Source of the DNA: Lottiidibacillus patelloidae
Lineage (GTDB): Bacteria > Bacillota > Bacilli > Bacillales > SA5d-4
DNA: 64,000 nt
Direction of reading: 5' to 3'
NCBI RefSeq assembly: GCF_002262935.1
Contig: NZ_NPIA01000002.1
Span: 62,001-126,000 of the forward strand
Positions 47,258-56,596 of this stretch are shown here, one piece after another. The position numbers and the translations under genes were made by a program. Every line of letters starts with the position of its first letter. Position 1 is the stretch's first letter. The notes below the pieces were generated by a model. It was not told where the DNA came from. It saw only the letters and a list, made by a program, of their open reading frames with translations, and did not search any database.

Positions 47258-47785
47258 CTAATTATTTGGTAAGAACTCAACCATAACAGTCATATCTTCA
47301 CCAAGTTGCTCCATACCTAGAAGCATAATTGCTGCTGCATCCTTTTTAGTATGTTCACTTGCCTTCACTAAAATATTAGCTCGATTTCCAGTTGTAGTTA
47401 CGATTACATCATCATACCCTTGGATACGGATTAACTCTTCCAACATTCCTTCATTTGCTGCAAGTTCATTTAACTCTTGTAATTTTGCATATGCTTCACT
47501 TTTAGCTTCAGCCGTTACATCTGCTGATACAATAACTGCCATGTAATCAGCTTCCATTTTGCTTCTCTTTTCTTCTCTTGCCATTTCTAAAGCAATAAAC
47601 GTATCATCTCGAGTCATATCAGAAATAACTGTTCCATCATTCTCATTGTTTGTAGCATTTTCCCCATTTTCGTTAACATCCCCAGAGTAGTTCATTGGTT
47701 CTGGTGAAGAAATGTAAAATACAGATAAAACAATAATTAAACTTAACATTGTTAATAACCATACTGTTTGTTTTTTTAATACCAT
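47258..47785 (-). CDS. spoIIIAH: SpoIIIAH
   Basis: 175 residues, shorter than the 218 of B. subtilis because the linker after the membrane anchor (about 8-27) is short. The C-terminal ring-building domain (about 65-175, ALEMAREEKRSKMEADY) is complete; it binds SpoIIQ across the intermembrane space and forms the feeding-tube ring. Last gene of the spoIIIA operon. Confidence 0.93.
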   Translation of the reverse strand: MVLKKQTVWLLTMLSLIIVLSVFYISSPEPMNYSGDVNENGENATNNENDGTVISDMTRDDTFIALEMAREEKRSKMEADYMAVIVSADVTAEAKSEAYAKLQELNELAANEGMLEELIRIQGYDDVIVTTTGNRANILVKASEHTKKDAAAIMLLGMEQLGEDMTVMVEFLPNN

Positions 47786-47798
47786 TTAAAATTCCCCC

Positions 47799-48377
47799 TT
47801 ATTTTTTAGGCAATACTGATACTTTATGCGCAGGTACATTTAAGACTCTTGTAACAGCTTCAACGATCCACTGTTTGACTTGAATGTTATCTGCACCTTT
47901 GGCAACTATAATGACACCTCTGACAACAGGTTTTTCTGTCTTTACAACAACTGGCATTTCCTTATCGCCAACCCTAATAATGACAACCTGCTTATCATTG
48001 GAAACATCCTTTACTTTACGCTTTCCATTTTGACTGTCTGTCTCATCTGTATTTTGCGTTTGCTGCTTCATATTAAATTCATGTATTTTTGTTTCAGTAG
48101 CATCCAAGTTGATCATTACCGATACATCTGAAATACCTACCGCTTCTTCAAGAATCTCTCGCAACTGGTTTTCGTAATGATCTTCATAATCAGCCATCGT
48201 CGTAGGGGTTGATTTTTGCCCGAAAGCAGCAACATCTGGCTCGTCATTTAGTGTGTTTATATAATCATCATTTCCAGTACTGTACATGTTGGATATGATC
48301 ATTAAGCCAGCTCCTATTAAAACTACTACTACAAAATAGGGATGCAGCTTACCATTCTTAAAAATTAAGTCTTTCAT
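47799..48377 (-). CDS. spoIIIAG: SpoIIIAG
   Basis: 192 residues: one N-terminal membrane helix (about 14-32), then an extracytoplasmic ring-building motif domain (about 65-190, DVSVMINLDATETK, VVIIRVGDKEMPVVVKTEKP). It forms a large ring in the mother cell-forespore channel. Start follows a GGGGGCGAAAG site. Confidence 0.94.
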   Translation of the reverse strand: MKDLIFKNGKLHPYFVVVVLIGAGLMIISNMYSTGNDDYINTLNDEPDVAAFGQKSTPTTMADYEDHYENQLREILEEAVGISDVSVMINLDATETKIHEFNMKQQTQNTDETDSQNGKRKVKDVSNDKQVVIIRVGDKEMPVVVKTEKPVVRGVIIVAKGADNIQVKQWIVEAVTRVLNVPAHKVSVLPKK

Positions 48378-48379
48378 TT

Positions 48380-49003
48380 TTACTTTCGCCCCCTTTCTAC
48401 CGAGATGACAATTTTTTCACTACTTATTCCCCAGCGATATGCGAGGAGCTCCTGTATTTCCTCCGCTTTCAAATCAGGTTCATTCGTTTCCTGTTTCTTC
48501 GGTTTTGAAGTATCTATTTCTACTCGCTTTACTACCTCAACCGCCACTTGCTCATTATCAAGCTGGTCACTTAAGAAAACTTGAACTTGCGTAACTTCAT
48601 CAGAAATACCTTGATCATTTTCATCAACTGTTAAATGAATGTCAGAGATTACTAAACCATACTTCTCCATCAACTCCTCTTCAGATGCTGTTTTCATATG
48701 GACAGCCATTTGTTTTAAAATATATGCATGTTGTGAGGCTTGTATTTCTTTTTTCTTACTTTCTATTAAATTTTCTATCTTTTTTTCTTCTTGGTTGTTC
48801 GAAATGCTCATTGAAGCAAGGACTTTTTCAAAATCTTCCGTTACAAATTTTAAAAGTGGCGATAAAATAATTACGATTAATAATAGTCCAATCACCATTT
48901 TTACATAGCGCTGGAGCACAGAATTAGGAAGTAAAAGTTCAAGTACTACAGCTAACAGAACAAACAAAATAATATTTGAAATCCAGCTCGTTAAAAAAGC
49001 CAT
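48380..49003 (-). CDS. spoIIIAF: SpoIIIAF
   Basis: 207 residues: two membrane helices (about 5-22 and 33-53) followed by a soluble ring-building-motif domain (about 85-207) related to SpoIIIAG. Two bases before the spoIIIAG start. Component of the SpoIIIA-SpoIIQ channel. Confidence 0.92.
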   Translation of the reverse strand: MAFLTSWISNIILFVLLAVVLELLLPNSVLQRYVKMVIGLLLIVIILSPLLKFVTEDFEKVLASMSISNNQEEKKIENLIESKKKEIQASQHAYILKQMAVHMKTASEEELMEKYGLVISDIHLTVDENDQGISDEVTQVQVFLSDQLDNEQVAVEVVKRVEIDTSKPKKQETNEPDLKAEEIQELLAYRWGISSEKIVISVERGRK

Positions 49004-49032
49004 CTATACACTTCCTTTCATCGGAACTATGA

Positions 49033-50205
49033 TTAACGCATCATTATGGCGACATTTCCTGCTGAAATAATTATTGTTATTGTTAGGAAGAACATGAGGG
49101 AAACGATAGCTAATGCGGCAAAAATATATATTACACTTTTACTAATGATGCTTAAGCAATCGATGATTGGCCCTGCTCCTAATGGTTGTAGGATCGCTGC
49201 AGCTAGCTTATAAATAATTGCTAGAGATAAGACTTTAATTGCAGGAAATGCAGCAATCAAGATTAAAATTGAAACTCCGATTAACCCAATTGTGTTTTTA
49301 AGCAGTATTGATGCACTTAATACAGTGTCAGTAGCTTCTGTGAACATTCTTCCAATTACAGGAATGAAGTTTCCTGTTACAAACTTTGCAGTTCGAATGG
49401 TGATCCCATCGGCAACCGCTGTTGTCGCCCCTTGGACTGACAAAACTCCAAGAAAGATAGTGATAAATACACCTAAAGCACCGATACTTATATTTCTTAA
49501 CAATTGTGCCAACTGCGTAACTTTGTAATGCTCGGTTAATGTACTAACGATGCTTAATATTGCCGAAAGAAAAAGGAGAGGAAAAACAAAATTTTTAATT
49601 AATAATCCACTCATATTTACTAGAAAAATGATTAATGGATGAAAGAAGGCAACAGATATTACATTTCCAGTTGAAGCCATTAAAGCGAGTATTAATGGCA
49701 CTAAGGCAATAATAAAACTCATCATATTGGTAATGGCCGTTAATGCGTATGATATGGCTACGTGGAAACTATTTAATGCTAAAATGATAATGACCATATA
49801 GATTATTGCATAAGCAATTTTACTAATAGAGTGGCGTTCGAATGCGTTTTGAAATGATTGCAATATTGCACTAAAAACAGTTAAAAAGATTAAAGTGCCC
49901 AGTAATTTTCCATTTGCTAATATTTCATGGAATAAGTAGCTAAGTACACCTTGAAACCAAGCTTTGATTGAAAACTTTTTTTCGCCACTAACAAATTCAT
50001 AAAATGTTCCTTTTTGACTTTCCGGAAGGAAACCTCCATACTTCGTCATCACATCGTCCCAATATTGTTTCACTTCATCTATTCCTAAATTAGAAAGTTG
50101 TTCACTGACGAGCTTGTGGGGGGTACTAGCTTGTACAGGCGAAGAAAATAATAGTGTGAATAACGCTGCAACTAAAAGTCCAAATAGTAGTTCTCGACCA
50201 TTCAT
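49033..50205 (-). CDS. spoIIIAE: SpoIIIAE
   Basis: 390 residues: signal peptide-like N-terminus (ending near PVQAS), an extracytoplasmic segment and about seven transmembrane helices from residue 95 on. Polytopic core of the spoIIIA secretion-like complex. Full length. Confidence 0.94.
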   Translation of the reverse strand: MNGRELLFGLLVAALFTLLFSSPVQASTPHKLVSEQLSNLGIDEVKQYWDDVMTKYGGFLPESQKGTFYEFVSGEKKFSIKAWFQGVLSYLFHEILANGKLLGTLIFLTVFSAILQSFQNAFERHSISKIAYAIIYMVIIILALNSFHVAISYALTAITNMMSFIIALVPLILALMASTGNVISVAFFHPLIIFLVNMSGLLIKNFVFPLLFLSAILSIVSTLTEHYKVTQLAQLLRNISIGALGVFITIFLGVLSVQGATTAVADGITIRTAKFVTGNFIPVIGRMFTEATDTVLSASILLKNTIGLIGVSILILIAAFPAIKVLSLAIIYKLAAAILQPLGAGPIIDCLSIISKSVIYIFAALAIVSLMFFLTITIIISAGNVAIMMR

Positions 50206-50227
50206 AAGCTTGTCTTCCCCTCCCCAA

Positions 50228-50617
50228 TTACTGTGGTATTAACTTCAAAACCGTTTCAATTATTACTGTTAATATTGGTATCGCCATCACTAATATTAAG
50301 ATTTTGCCAGCCAGTTCAATCTTTGCCGAAATCGCTGCTTGTCCAGCGTCCTTTGTGATTTGTGCACCAAATTCTGCAATATATGCGATGCCGATTATTT
50401 TCAAGATTGTTTTAATATATAAATCATTTATGTTCGCATTTACCGCTATCCGTTCTAGCATGACAATGACGGCGACTATTTGATCGATTAAAAATAAAAA
50501 AATAAATGCTCCGACAAACACAGTTAGCATAAAAGCGAACATTGGCTTTTGGTCATTTAAAATTAATGCTAGGAAAGTGGCGATCAACCCTATACCAACT
50601 ATTTGTACAATATCGAT
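50228..50617 (-). CDS. spoIIIAD: SpoIIIAD with apparent non-canonical start
   Basis: Conserved four-helix membrane protein (family 133 residues). The longest frame opened by ATG, GTG or TTG starts only at 50587 (119 residues) and has no ribosome binding site, yet homology clearly continues upstream: the frame reads IDIVQIVGIGLIATFLAL, and B. subtilis has IDIVQIVGLGLIATFLSL. AAAGGAGG lies 8 bases before an ATC codon at 50617, so translation probably begins there (129 residues), as in rare ATT/ATC-started genes. Lies 15 bases after spoIIIAC. Confidence 0.82.
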   Translation of the reverse strand: MDIVQIVGIGLIATFLALILNDQKPMFAFMLTVFVGAFIFLFLIDQIVAVIVMLERIAVNANINDLYIKTILKIIGIAYIAEFGAQITKDAGQAAISAKIELAGKILILVMAIPILTVIIETVLKLIPQ

Positions 50618-50632
50618 GACCGCTACCTCCTT

Positions 50633-50833
50633 TTATCCGCTAAACAAAAAGACGGATTGAATTTTTTGAAATAAGTCTTCCAATAATGTTGCCACTTTGA
50701 ATAACACAAAAATAAACCCGATTAACGTTATCCATTGAACAAACTCATTTTTATCAGCTGCTTTTAAGACCGTTGCAATCATAGCTAACACAATCCCGAG
50801 TCCTGCAATTTGAAAAACTGTAGTGATGTCCAT
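50633..50833 (-). CDS. spoIIIAC: SpoIIIAC
   Basis: 66 residues, two transmembrane helices (about 3-22 and 32-52), full length. Small membrane component of the SpoIIIA complex; MDITTVFQIAGLGIVLAMI start is typical. Located between AB and AD. Confidence 0.94.
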   Translation of the reverse strand: MDITTVFQIAGLGIVLAMIATVLKAADKNEFVQWITLIGFIFVLFKVATLLEDLFQKIQSVFLFSG

Positions 50834-50854
50834 CTATTGCTCCTCCATTCACTG

Positions 50855-51367
50855 TCACATTAATAGAACGATTATTAGTAAACCTGATAAAACACCTAAG
50901 CTTTTTAGCATTTTTTCGTGCCTAGCTTGAGCATCTCTTGCATCCGCTTCTTCTCTTTCTAAGTGCGAGAGCGTTAAGCGGATTTGCTTTTGCTGCTGCA
51001 CTCGATCATGCTGTCCTAACGTTGCACCAAACTGCATTAAAATTTCAAATTCAGGCTTTCCTAATGCTGTTTCTGGCCAAGCTTTTATTAGTGTTTTTTC
51101 CCACGCTATCTTTACATTTGTACTTTCCTCTTCCAATGAGCTAGAAAATAATAAGAAAATAGTTGCGATTGGTTTCGGAACTTGCGCAGCTAAGCGATTA
51201 CTAGCCTCTTTCAACGGAACATGACCGAACATGATTTCTGCCTCTAACGTTTGCAGAGCGTATTTTAGATGCCTAAGCTGCTTCGGTCTGTTACTTAAGC
51301 GATTTGCAAAGGAAAAGCCAATTAATGTTGTCGCTATCAAAATAATTAGTGCTCCAAGTATTTTCAT
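50855..51367 (-). CDS. spoIIIAB: SpoIIIAB
   Basis: 170 residues: N-terminal membrane helix, a helical cytoplasmic/intermembrane domain resembling GspF-like folds (LRHLKYALQTLEAEI) and C-terminal helix (LGVLSGLLIIVLLM). Its ATG overlaps the spoIIIAA stop by 4 bases (ATGA), so it is coupled. Confidence 0.94.
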   Translation of the reverse strand: MKILGALIILIATTLIGFSFANRLSNRPKQLRHLKYALQTLEAEIMFGHVPLKEASNRLAAQVPKPIATIFLLFSSSLEEESTNVKIAWEKTLIKAWPETALGKPEFEILMQFGATLGQHDRVQQQKQIRLTLSHLEREEADARDAQARHEKMLKSLGVLSGLLIIVLLM

Positions 51368-52314
51368 CGTTTCACCAACACCTTTGGCTCGTTTAAGGAA
51401 AGTGATAAATCACGTAATTGCTGATCCTTCACATTCGTTACATAACCTGGTTTTTTTGTATCTCCTAACTCAAAATAGCGTTGAAAAACTTTATCTTGAA
51501 ACAGAGGTTTTAAGGTTGGCCGATTCATAACTTCATCTGTGTTTTTCCCGTGAGCCGTTACAATTATTTTCACCCCTGCATGAATTGCTTCAATGATTGC
51601 ATCACAATCTTCTTTTCTTCCTATTTCATCAACAATAATGACGTCAGGGCTCATTGAACGTATAAGCATCATCATTCCTTCTGCTTTAGGGCAAGCATCT
51701 AAAACATCGACTCGATGTCCTAAATTATGTTGCGGTACCCCTTTCACACTTCCGGCAATTTCTGAACGCTCATCAACAATTCCTACCTTTTCAGACGCTA
51801 TTTTTCTTTCTGGAATCCCTTCACTGATAACCCTTGCAATATCCCTTAGGAGCGTTGTTTTACCAGTTTTCGGAGGACCTATAAGTAAAGTATTTTGCCA
51901 TTGTCGTTCATATAAAAAAGGCAAGTATTTATTCGCTATGCCGATTATTTGCTTTGCTATCCGAATATTAAATGAGCTAATCTCCCTTATTGCTTTGACA
52001 AAGCCATTTTCTGTGATTACCTTTCCTGCTAAGCCAACTCGATGTCCACCTTTAATGGTGATGTAACCCTTTTTTAACTCTTCATCTAATGTATAAAGTG
52101 AAAATTGACTAAGGTGATTCAGTAGATGAATGCCATCGTCATGGCTTGCAATATAAGGCTTGTTATTCACAAGAGGGTATTTTGGCATTCCACTAATAAT
52201 TAATTCTAATGGATGATCAATTCTAACCCGTATCTCCTCTATTAAATCTTTTTGACTGCAATTTTCGATACAAGCTTTAATCGAAGGTGGCAGTATTGAT
52301 AGGATATGTTTCAT
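51364..52314 (-). CDS. spoIIIAA: SpoIIIAA secretion-type ATPase
   Basis: 316-residue AAA+ ATPase. Walker A IGPPKTGKTTLLRDIAR, Walker B SPDVIIVDEIGRKEDCDAI, arginine finger-type RVGLAGKV region. Similar to type II/IV secretion ATPases; energises the mother-cell channel to the forespore. First gene of the eight-gene operon, presumably sigma-E controlled. Confidence 0.95.
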   Translation of the reverse strand: MKHILSILPPSIKACIENCSQKDLIEEIRVRIDHPLELIISGMPKYPLVNNKPYIASHDDGIHLLNHLSQFSLYTLDEELKKGYITIKGGHRVGLAGKVITENGFVKAIREISSFNIRIAKQIIGIANKYLPFLYERQWQNTLLIGPPKTGKTTLLRDIARVISEGIPERKIASEKVGIVDERSEIAGSVKGVPQHNLGHRVDVLDACPKAEGMMMLIRSMSPDVIIVDEIGRKEDCDAIIEAIHAGVKIIVTAHGKNTDEVMNRPTLKPLFQDKVFQRYFELGDTKKPGYVTNVKDQQLRDLSLSLNEPKVLVKR

Positions 52315-52368
52315 GATATTTCACCTCGTTATTTCATTCGTATGCTAGCTTGGACATTTTATGACGTG

Positions 52369-52659
52369 TTATCTGTACAAACCTATTAAAATTAAACCTA
52401 CTCCTGAAGCTATAAAGAAGAGCTTTTGAAACGAGAGTTCATCTGCCATATAAATTAACCCTAACGTCATCGTTAAAAGAAAGATGACAGGTCCAATCGT
52501 AGCTAATATTGCGTTTATCGCTAACGCTTTTTTAACATCATTTAATAGAAGCATGACAATTGCAGCTGAAAATTCTATTAATCCCGATAATAGGCGTAAC
52601 CCTGCCATTGATAAAATTGTAGGTTCAATATGTGAAAGCCATTTTTTCATTTCATTCAC
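52369..52659 (-). CDS. yqhV: YqhV (DUF2619) membrane protein
   Basis: 96 residues, three transmembrane helices (about 15-38, 43-67, 73-94). Conserved neighbour directly upstream of spoIIIAA in Bacillaceae and likely in the same sigma-E regulon. Function unknown. GAGGTGA precedes the ATG. Confidence 0.82.
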   Translation of the reverse strand: MNEMKKWLSHIEPTILSMAGLRLLSGLIEFSAAIVMLLLNDVKKALAINAILATIGPVIFLLTMTLGLIYMADELSFQKLFFIASGVGLILIGLYR

Positions 52660-52707
52660 CTCACTTCACCATATGCTTGGACATTATTTTTTAGAAATGA
52701 AAGCATT

Positions 52708-52736
52708 AAAAAAGCTCGCCGAATTGGCGAGCTTTT
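52708..52736. terminator. Bidirectional hairpin upstream of yqhV
   Basis: AAAAGCTCGCC/GGCGAGCTTTT, loop GAATT, with A and T tracts. It is second in line after efp on the minus strand. Confidence 0.8.
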
Positions 52737-52760
52737 GCAGAATATTTTTTTGGGTCAAAA

Positions 52761-52784
52761 AAAAGATGGCATAAGCCATCTTTT
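52761..52784 (-). terminator. Terminator of efp
   Basis: AAAAGATGGC/GCCATCTTTT, loop ATAA, 11 bases past the efp stop, T tract on the minus strand. Confidence 0.85.
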
Positions 52785-52795
52785 GCAATTAACTT

Positions 52796-53359
52796 TTAAG
52801 ACTGAGCGCGTGAAACGTATTTTCCTTCAGTCGTATTAATAATTAGTGTTTCCCCTTCGTTTATGAAGAAAGGAACTTGTACAATTAAACCAGTTTCAAG
52901 TGTAGCTGGCTTTGTACCACCAGAAGCAGTATCACCTTTAATTCCTGGCTCCGTTTCTGTTACTTGAAGTTCAACAGATTTAGGAAGTTCAACCCCTAAT
53001 GTTTCACCTTCATATGTCATGATAGCTACTTCCATGTTTTCCTTTAAATACTTTAATTCATGTTCAATTTGAGCAGCTGGTAATTCAATTTGCTCATATG
53101 AGTTTAAGTCCATAAATGCATGTGTGTCACCACTAGCATATAGGTACTGCATTTTGCGGTTTTCAATACGAGCTTTTGAAACTTTTTCTCCGCCTCGGAA
53201 CGTTTTTTCTTGGATTGAACCTGTACGTAAGTTACGTAGTTTAGAGCGTACAAATGCTGCTCCTTTTCCTGGCTTTACGTGTTGGAATTCTAACACTTGC
53301 CAAATTCCACCGTCTACCTCAATTGTTAATCCTGTACGAAAATCATTTACTGATACCAT
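52796..53359 (-). CDS. efp: Elongation factor P (Efp)
   Basis: 187 residues from the ATG at 53359 (AGGAGG upstream; [18 protein letters not shown] is the family start). Three beta-barrel domains; the tip loop [10 protein letters not shown] carries the residue (Lys in KPGKG) modified with 5-aminopentanol in B. subtilis. It rescues ribosomes stalled at proline runs. Confidence 0.96.
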   Translation of the reverse strand: MVSVNDFRTGLTIEVDGGIWQVLEFQHVKPGKGAAFVRSKLRNLRTGSIQEKTFRGGEKVSKARIENRKMQYLYASGDTHAFMDLNSYEQIELPAAQIEHELKYLKENMEVAIMTYEGETLGVELPKSVELQVTETEPGIKGDTASGGTKPATLETGLIVQVPFFINEGETLIINTTEGKYVSRAQS

Positions 53360-53403
53360 GTATTTTCCTCCTAGTCTTTGCAAAACAAATAGATGTTATA
53401 AAA

Positions 53404-54465
53404 TTATAAAATAATTAACTCTTTTGTTGAGTGAGATAATGATTTATTTCCCGTTTCAGTTACCACTGTATCATCTTCAATACGGACGCCACCTAAACCT
53501 GAAATGTAAATACCAGGTTCTACAGTAACTACCATTCCTGGTTGAAGAACAGTTTCAGACTTAAATGATAGTCCTGGTCCTTCGTGTACTTCTAAACCGA
53601 TACCATGACCAGTCGAGTGTCCGAAATATTCCCCATATCCAGCTGCTTTAATGTGATCTCTAGTTAATGCATCTGCTTGAATCCCTGTAATACCTGGTTT
53701 AATACCAGCCATACCTTTTAATTGCGCTTGTAGAACTACATCGTAAATTTTACGTAATTCTTCTCCAGGCTCACCAACTGAAATAGTACGTGTAATATCT
53801 GAGCAGTACCCTTTATAGTACGCACCAAAGTCTAACGTTACAAACTCTCCAGTTTCAATGATTTTATCAGACGCTACACCGTGTGGTAGTGCTGAACGAT
53901 ACCCAGAAGCTACAATAATATCAAATGATGAAGAAATAGCCCCTTGTTTTCTCATGAAGAACTCTAATTCATTGGAAACATCAAGTTCACTAATTCCTGG
54001 TTTTATGTAAGTTAAGATGTGATCAAACGCTGCATCTGCAATTTCTGTTGCTTCTTGTAACGTTTTAAGCTCGTCTGCATCTTTAATCATTCGTAGCTTT
54101 TCAACTAATTGAGAAATAGGAATAAGCGTCCCATTAATTGCCTTTTCATAAGCACGATAAACACTAAATGTCATATGGTCTTGTTCAAAACCTAACTTAG
54201 TGATACCCATTGCTGCTGCTTCTTTCCCAACTTCATCAATGATAGGGCCAGTATGTTGAACAATTTCAAATTCTGTTGCTTGTTCTTTTGCTTGATCAAT
54301 ATAACGGAAGTCAGTAATAAACTTCGCTTCTTTTTCTGAAATTAATACAACTCCTGCAGTACCTGTAAACCCAGTTGCATAACGACGATTGTAGCCACTA
54401 GTAATTAAAAGTCCATCAATGCCGTATTCTTTAAACTTATCACGAATTCTTTCTAATTTCCCCAT
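53404..54465 (-). CDS. yqhT: Xaa-Pro aminopeptidase (YqhT, M24)
   Basis: 353-residue pita-bread metallopeptidase. Metal ligands visible in TLDFGAYYKGYCSDITRT (two Asp), STGHGIGLEVHEGP (His), TVEPGIYI (Glu) and RIEDDTVV (Glu). Releases N-terminal residues before proline. Sits between aroQ and efp as in B. subtilis; two bases from the aroQ stop. Confidence 0.94.
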   Translation of the reverse strand: MGKLERIRDKFKEYGIDGLLITSGYNRRYATGFTGTAGVVLISEKEAKFITDFRYIDQAKEQATEFEIVQHTGPIIDEVGKEAAAMGITKLGFEQDHMTFSVYRAYEKAINGTLIPISQLVEKLRMIKDADELKTLQEATEIADAAFDHILTYIKPGISELDVSNELEFFMRKQGAISSSFDIIVASGYRSALPHGVASDKIIETGEFVTLDFGAYYKGYCSDITRTISVGEPGEELRKIYDVVLQAQLKGMAGIKPGITGIQADALTRDHIKAAGYGEYFGHSTGHGIGLEVHEGPGLSFKSETVLQPGMVVTVEPGIYISGLGGVRIEDDTVVTETGNKSLSHSTKELIIL

Positions 54466-54467
54466 GA

Positions 54468-54902
54468 TTAATCCCCCTCAACGATATTTTTAATAGCTAA
54501 ACAAGCTAAAGTATAACTTTGAAATCCTAAGCCTGTAATTTGCCCATTCGTCACGGGAGCAAGAACTGATTGGTGTCTAAATCCCTCTCGATTATGTACA
54601 TTTGAGATATGAACTTCAATGACAGGTACTTGCGTATCAGCTATAGCGTCTCTTATTGCATAGCTATAATGAGTAAATGCTCCTGCATTCAAGACAACCC
54701 CATCAAAGATTTCACTTTCTTGCAACCAATCAATTATTTGTCCTTCGTAATTGGACTGTTTACATACTACTTCAAAATCGTTAACATCCGCAAAAGAATG
54801 TATCTTTTCGAGTAGTTGCTCAAAAGATTTCGTTCCGTAAACTTGCTGATCACGATGACCTAGTTTGTTTAAATTTGGTCCATTTATTACTAGTATTTTC
54901 AT
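54468..54902 (-). CDS. aroQ: Type II 3-dehydroquinate dehydratase (AroQ)
   Basis: 144-residue type II enzyme of the shikimate pathway. MKILVINGPNLNKLGHRDQ with catalytic Tyr in QVYGTKS, NAGAFTHYSYAIRDAI, and catalytic His in VHISNVHNREGFRHQSVLAP. Starts at ATG 54902; a GTG two codons upstream is less likely. Synonym yqhS. Confidence 0.95.
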   Translation of the reverse strand: MKILVINGPNLNKLGHRDQQVYGTKSFEQLLEKIHSFADVNDFEVVCKQSNYEGQIIDWLQESEIFDGVVLNAGAFTHYSYAIRDAIADTQVPVIEVHISNVHNREGFRHQSVLAPVTNGQITGLGFQSYTLACLAIKNIVEGD

Positions 54903-54959
54903 CTGCACCTATTCCTTAAAAAAATAGAATGTTCCTTGAACATTCTACCATAAGAGCAG

Positions 54960-55466
54960 TTAATTTGAATACATTTCTGACGATTTCTCACGATTCATTT
55001 CTTTATAATCAAAAGAAATGGAATATCCGATAAAAACTCCATATAAAATATATAAACATATTGTTGTAATATTTGTGGACCATCCAAGCTCTTTTACAGA
55101 TTTCAGATCTTGAAATAGTGGATTGAAAATGAAGAAAACGAGCGCCCATAATCCAACACCATAAACGATTCCTAACCACATGCCTTCAATCTTTGAAAAT
55201 AGGCCTTTATAAATTAGTGCAACTGGAATGGATAATACTCCGATGGCAACTATTCCGATAAATTGGCCTAAAACTCCTGTCTTCCAGTCACCAACAGCCC
55301 ACGGTTGCAAAACTAATGCTGGACCAAGCTTAGTAAAGCTAAATATGTAAGCAACATAACCGAGTAAACTCCAAAAAATTCCTCCTACTACTCCAGTTAT
55401 CATTGCTTTTACAAGTGGTGACATTGGTTGTTCTTGCTGATTTTGTTCTAGTTTTTCTTTTGCCAT
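54960..55466 (-). CDS. yqhR: YqhR membrane protein
   Basis: 168 residues, about four transmembrane helices (20-42, 60-85, 97-118, 130-152). AGGTGG lies 8 bases before the ATG at 55466. Conserved between aroQ and divergent yqhQ. Function unknown. Confidence 0.82.
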   Translation of the reverse strand: MAKEKLEQNQQEQPMSPLVKAMITGVVGGIFWSLLGYVAYIFSFTKLGPALVLQPWAVGDWKTGVLGQFIGIVAIGVLSIPVALIYKGLFSKIEGMWLGIVYGVGLWALVFFIFNPLFQDLKSVKELGWSTNITTICLYILYGVFIGYSISFDYKEMNREKSSEMYSN

Positions 55467-55632
55467 TTTTATAACCACCTATTTTTTTATTTTTTATTTT
55501 ATCCTTTAATAGAGGTCTAAATGAGCTCTTTTTTGGATAAAATGTTGTCATTGCTCATAATCACGGTAGAGGTTTAGCGTTATTTTTTGTAAAATAGAGT
55601 TAAGTTATACAAAGAATAGGTTGGTGCTAAAC

Positions 55633-56574
55633 ATGACAAACAAAAAACAGTCAGCATATGGTGGCCAGGCAATCGTTGAAGGAGTAATGTTTAATGGGAA
55701 ACATTGCACTGTTTCAGCTATTCGCCGCAAAGATAATTCCATCGATTATTTCACACAAGAGAAACAAGAACGACCAGTTTTAAATAAATTAAAAAAAGTT
55801 CCTTTTTTACGAGGGCTAGTTGCTATCGTTGAAGCAAGTGCTATCGGATCGAAACATTTAACATTTGCTAGCGACCGCTATGATGTTGATCCAAAAGAAG
55901 AAGAGAAAGTATTCGCAGAACAAAAGCAATCAAAAATGACATTGATCTTTGGTGCAGCTTTTATTGGAATCATTTCTTTCATTTTTGCTAAACTCGTTTT
56001 TACTGGTCTTCCTGCAATCGTGGCACACACACTTAAACCGATAGATATTTTCTCGGGACACATCGCACAAAACTTAGTGGAAGGTGCAATTAAGTTCATA
56101 TTTTTACTCGGTTACATTTACTTTATATCGTTAACACCGTTAATTAAACGTGTTTTCCAATATCATGGTGCAGAGCACATGGTAATTAACGCTTATGAAG
56201 CAAAAGTTCCTTTAACTATTAAAAATGTTCAAAACCAATCTAGATTACATTATCGCTGTGGAAGTAGCTTTATCTTATTTACTGTCATTGTTGGTATTTT
56301 CATTTATTTATTTGTTCCTTCAGATCCATTGTTAGTAAGGCTAGCATATCGTGTTGCACTAATACCTGTTGTGTTAGGAGTAGCATTTGAGTTTCTTCAA
56401 CTGACTAATAAGTTAAGAGAAGTTCCAGTATTACGTTTTATCGGATATCCTGGACTATGGTTACAGCTCTTAACTACAAAAAAACCTGATGATGACCAAG
56501 TTGAAGTAGCAATCGCTTCTTTTAACAAAATGTTAAGCCTTGAGAATGAATTAAGGGATGAAAAGGCAGTATAA
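55633..56574 (+). CDS. yqhQ: YqhQ (DUF1385) membrane protein
   Basis: 313 residues starting MTNKKQSAYGGQAIVEGVMF. DUF1385 signature: YGGQAIVEGVMFNGKH at the N-terminus and a QYHGAEHMVINAYEA motif (HGAEH) between helices, with about five membrane helices. Conserved in Bacillales; role unknown. AGGTTGGTG upstream of the ATG is a weak ribosome site. Confidence 0.88.
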   Translation: MTNKKQSAYGGQAIVEGVMFNGKHCTVSAIRRKDNSIDYFTQEKQERPVLNKLKKVPFLRGLVAIVEASAIGSKHLTFASDRYDVDPKEEEKVFAEQKQSKMTLIFGAAFIGIISFIFAKLVFTGLPAIVAHTLKPIDIFSGHIAQNLVEGAIKFIFLLGYIYFISLTPLIKRVFQYHGAEHMVINAYEAKVPLTIKNVQNQSRLHYRCGSSFILFTVIVGIFIYLFVPSDPLLVRLAYRVALIPVVLGVAFEFLQLTNKLREVPVLRFIGYPGLWLQLLTTKKPDDDQVEVAIASFNKMLSLENELRDEKAV

Positions 56575-56596
56575 AACAGCTAAGGAGGTCAATATT

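Noticed and set aside
50228-50587. SpoIIIAD as a 119-residue protein starting at the TTG at 50587
   Set aside because: No ribosome site there, and conserved family residues continue upstream to the AGGAGG-spaced ATC.
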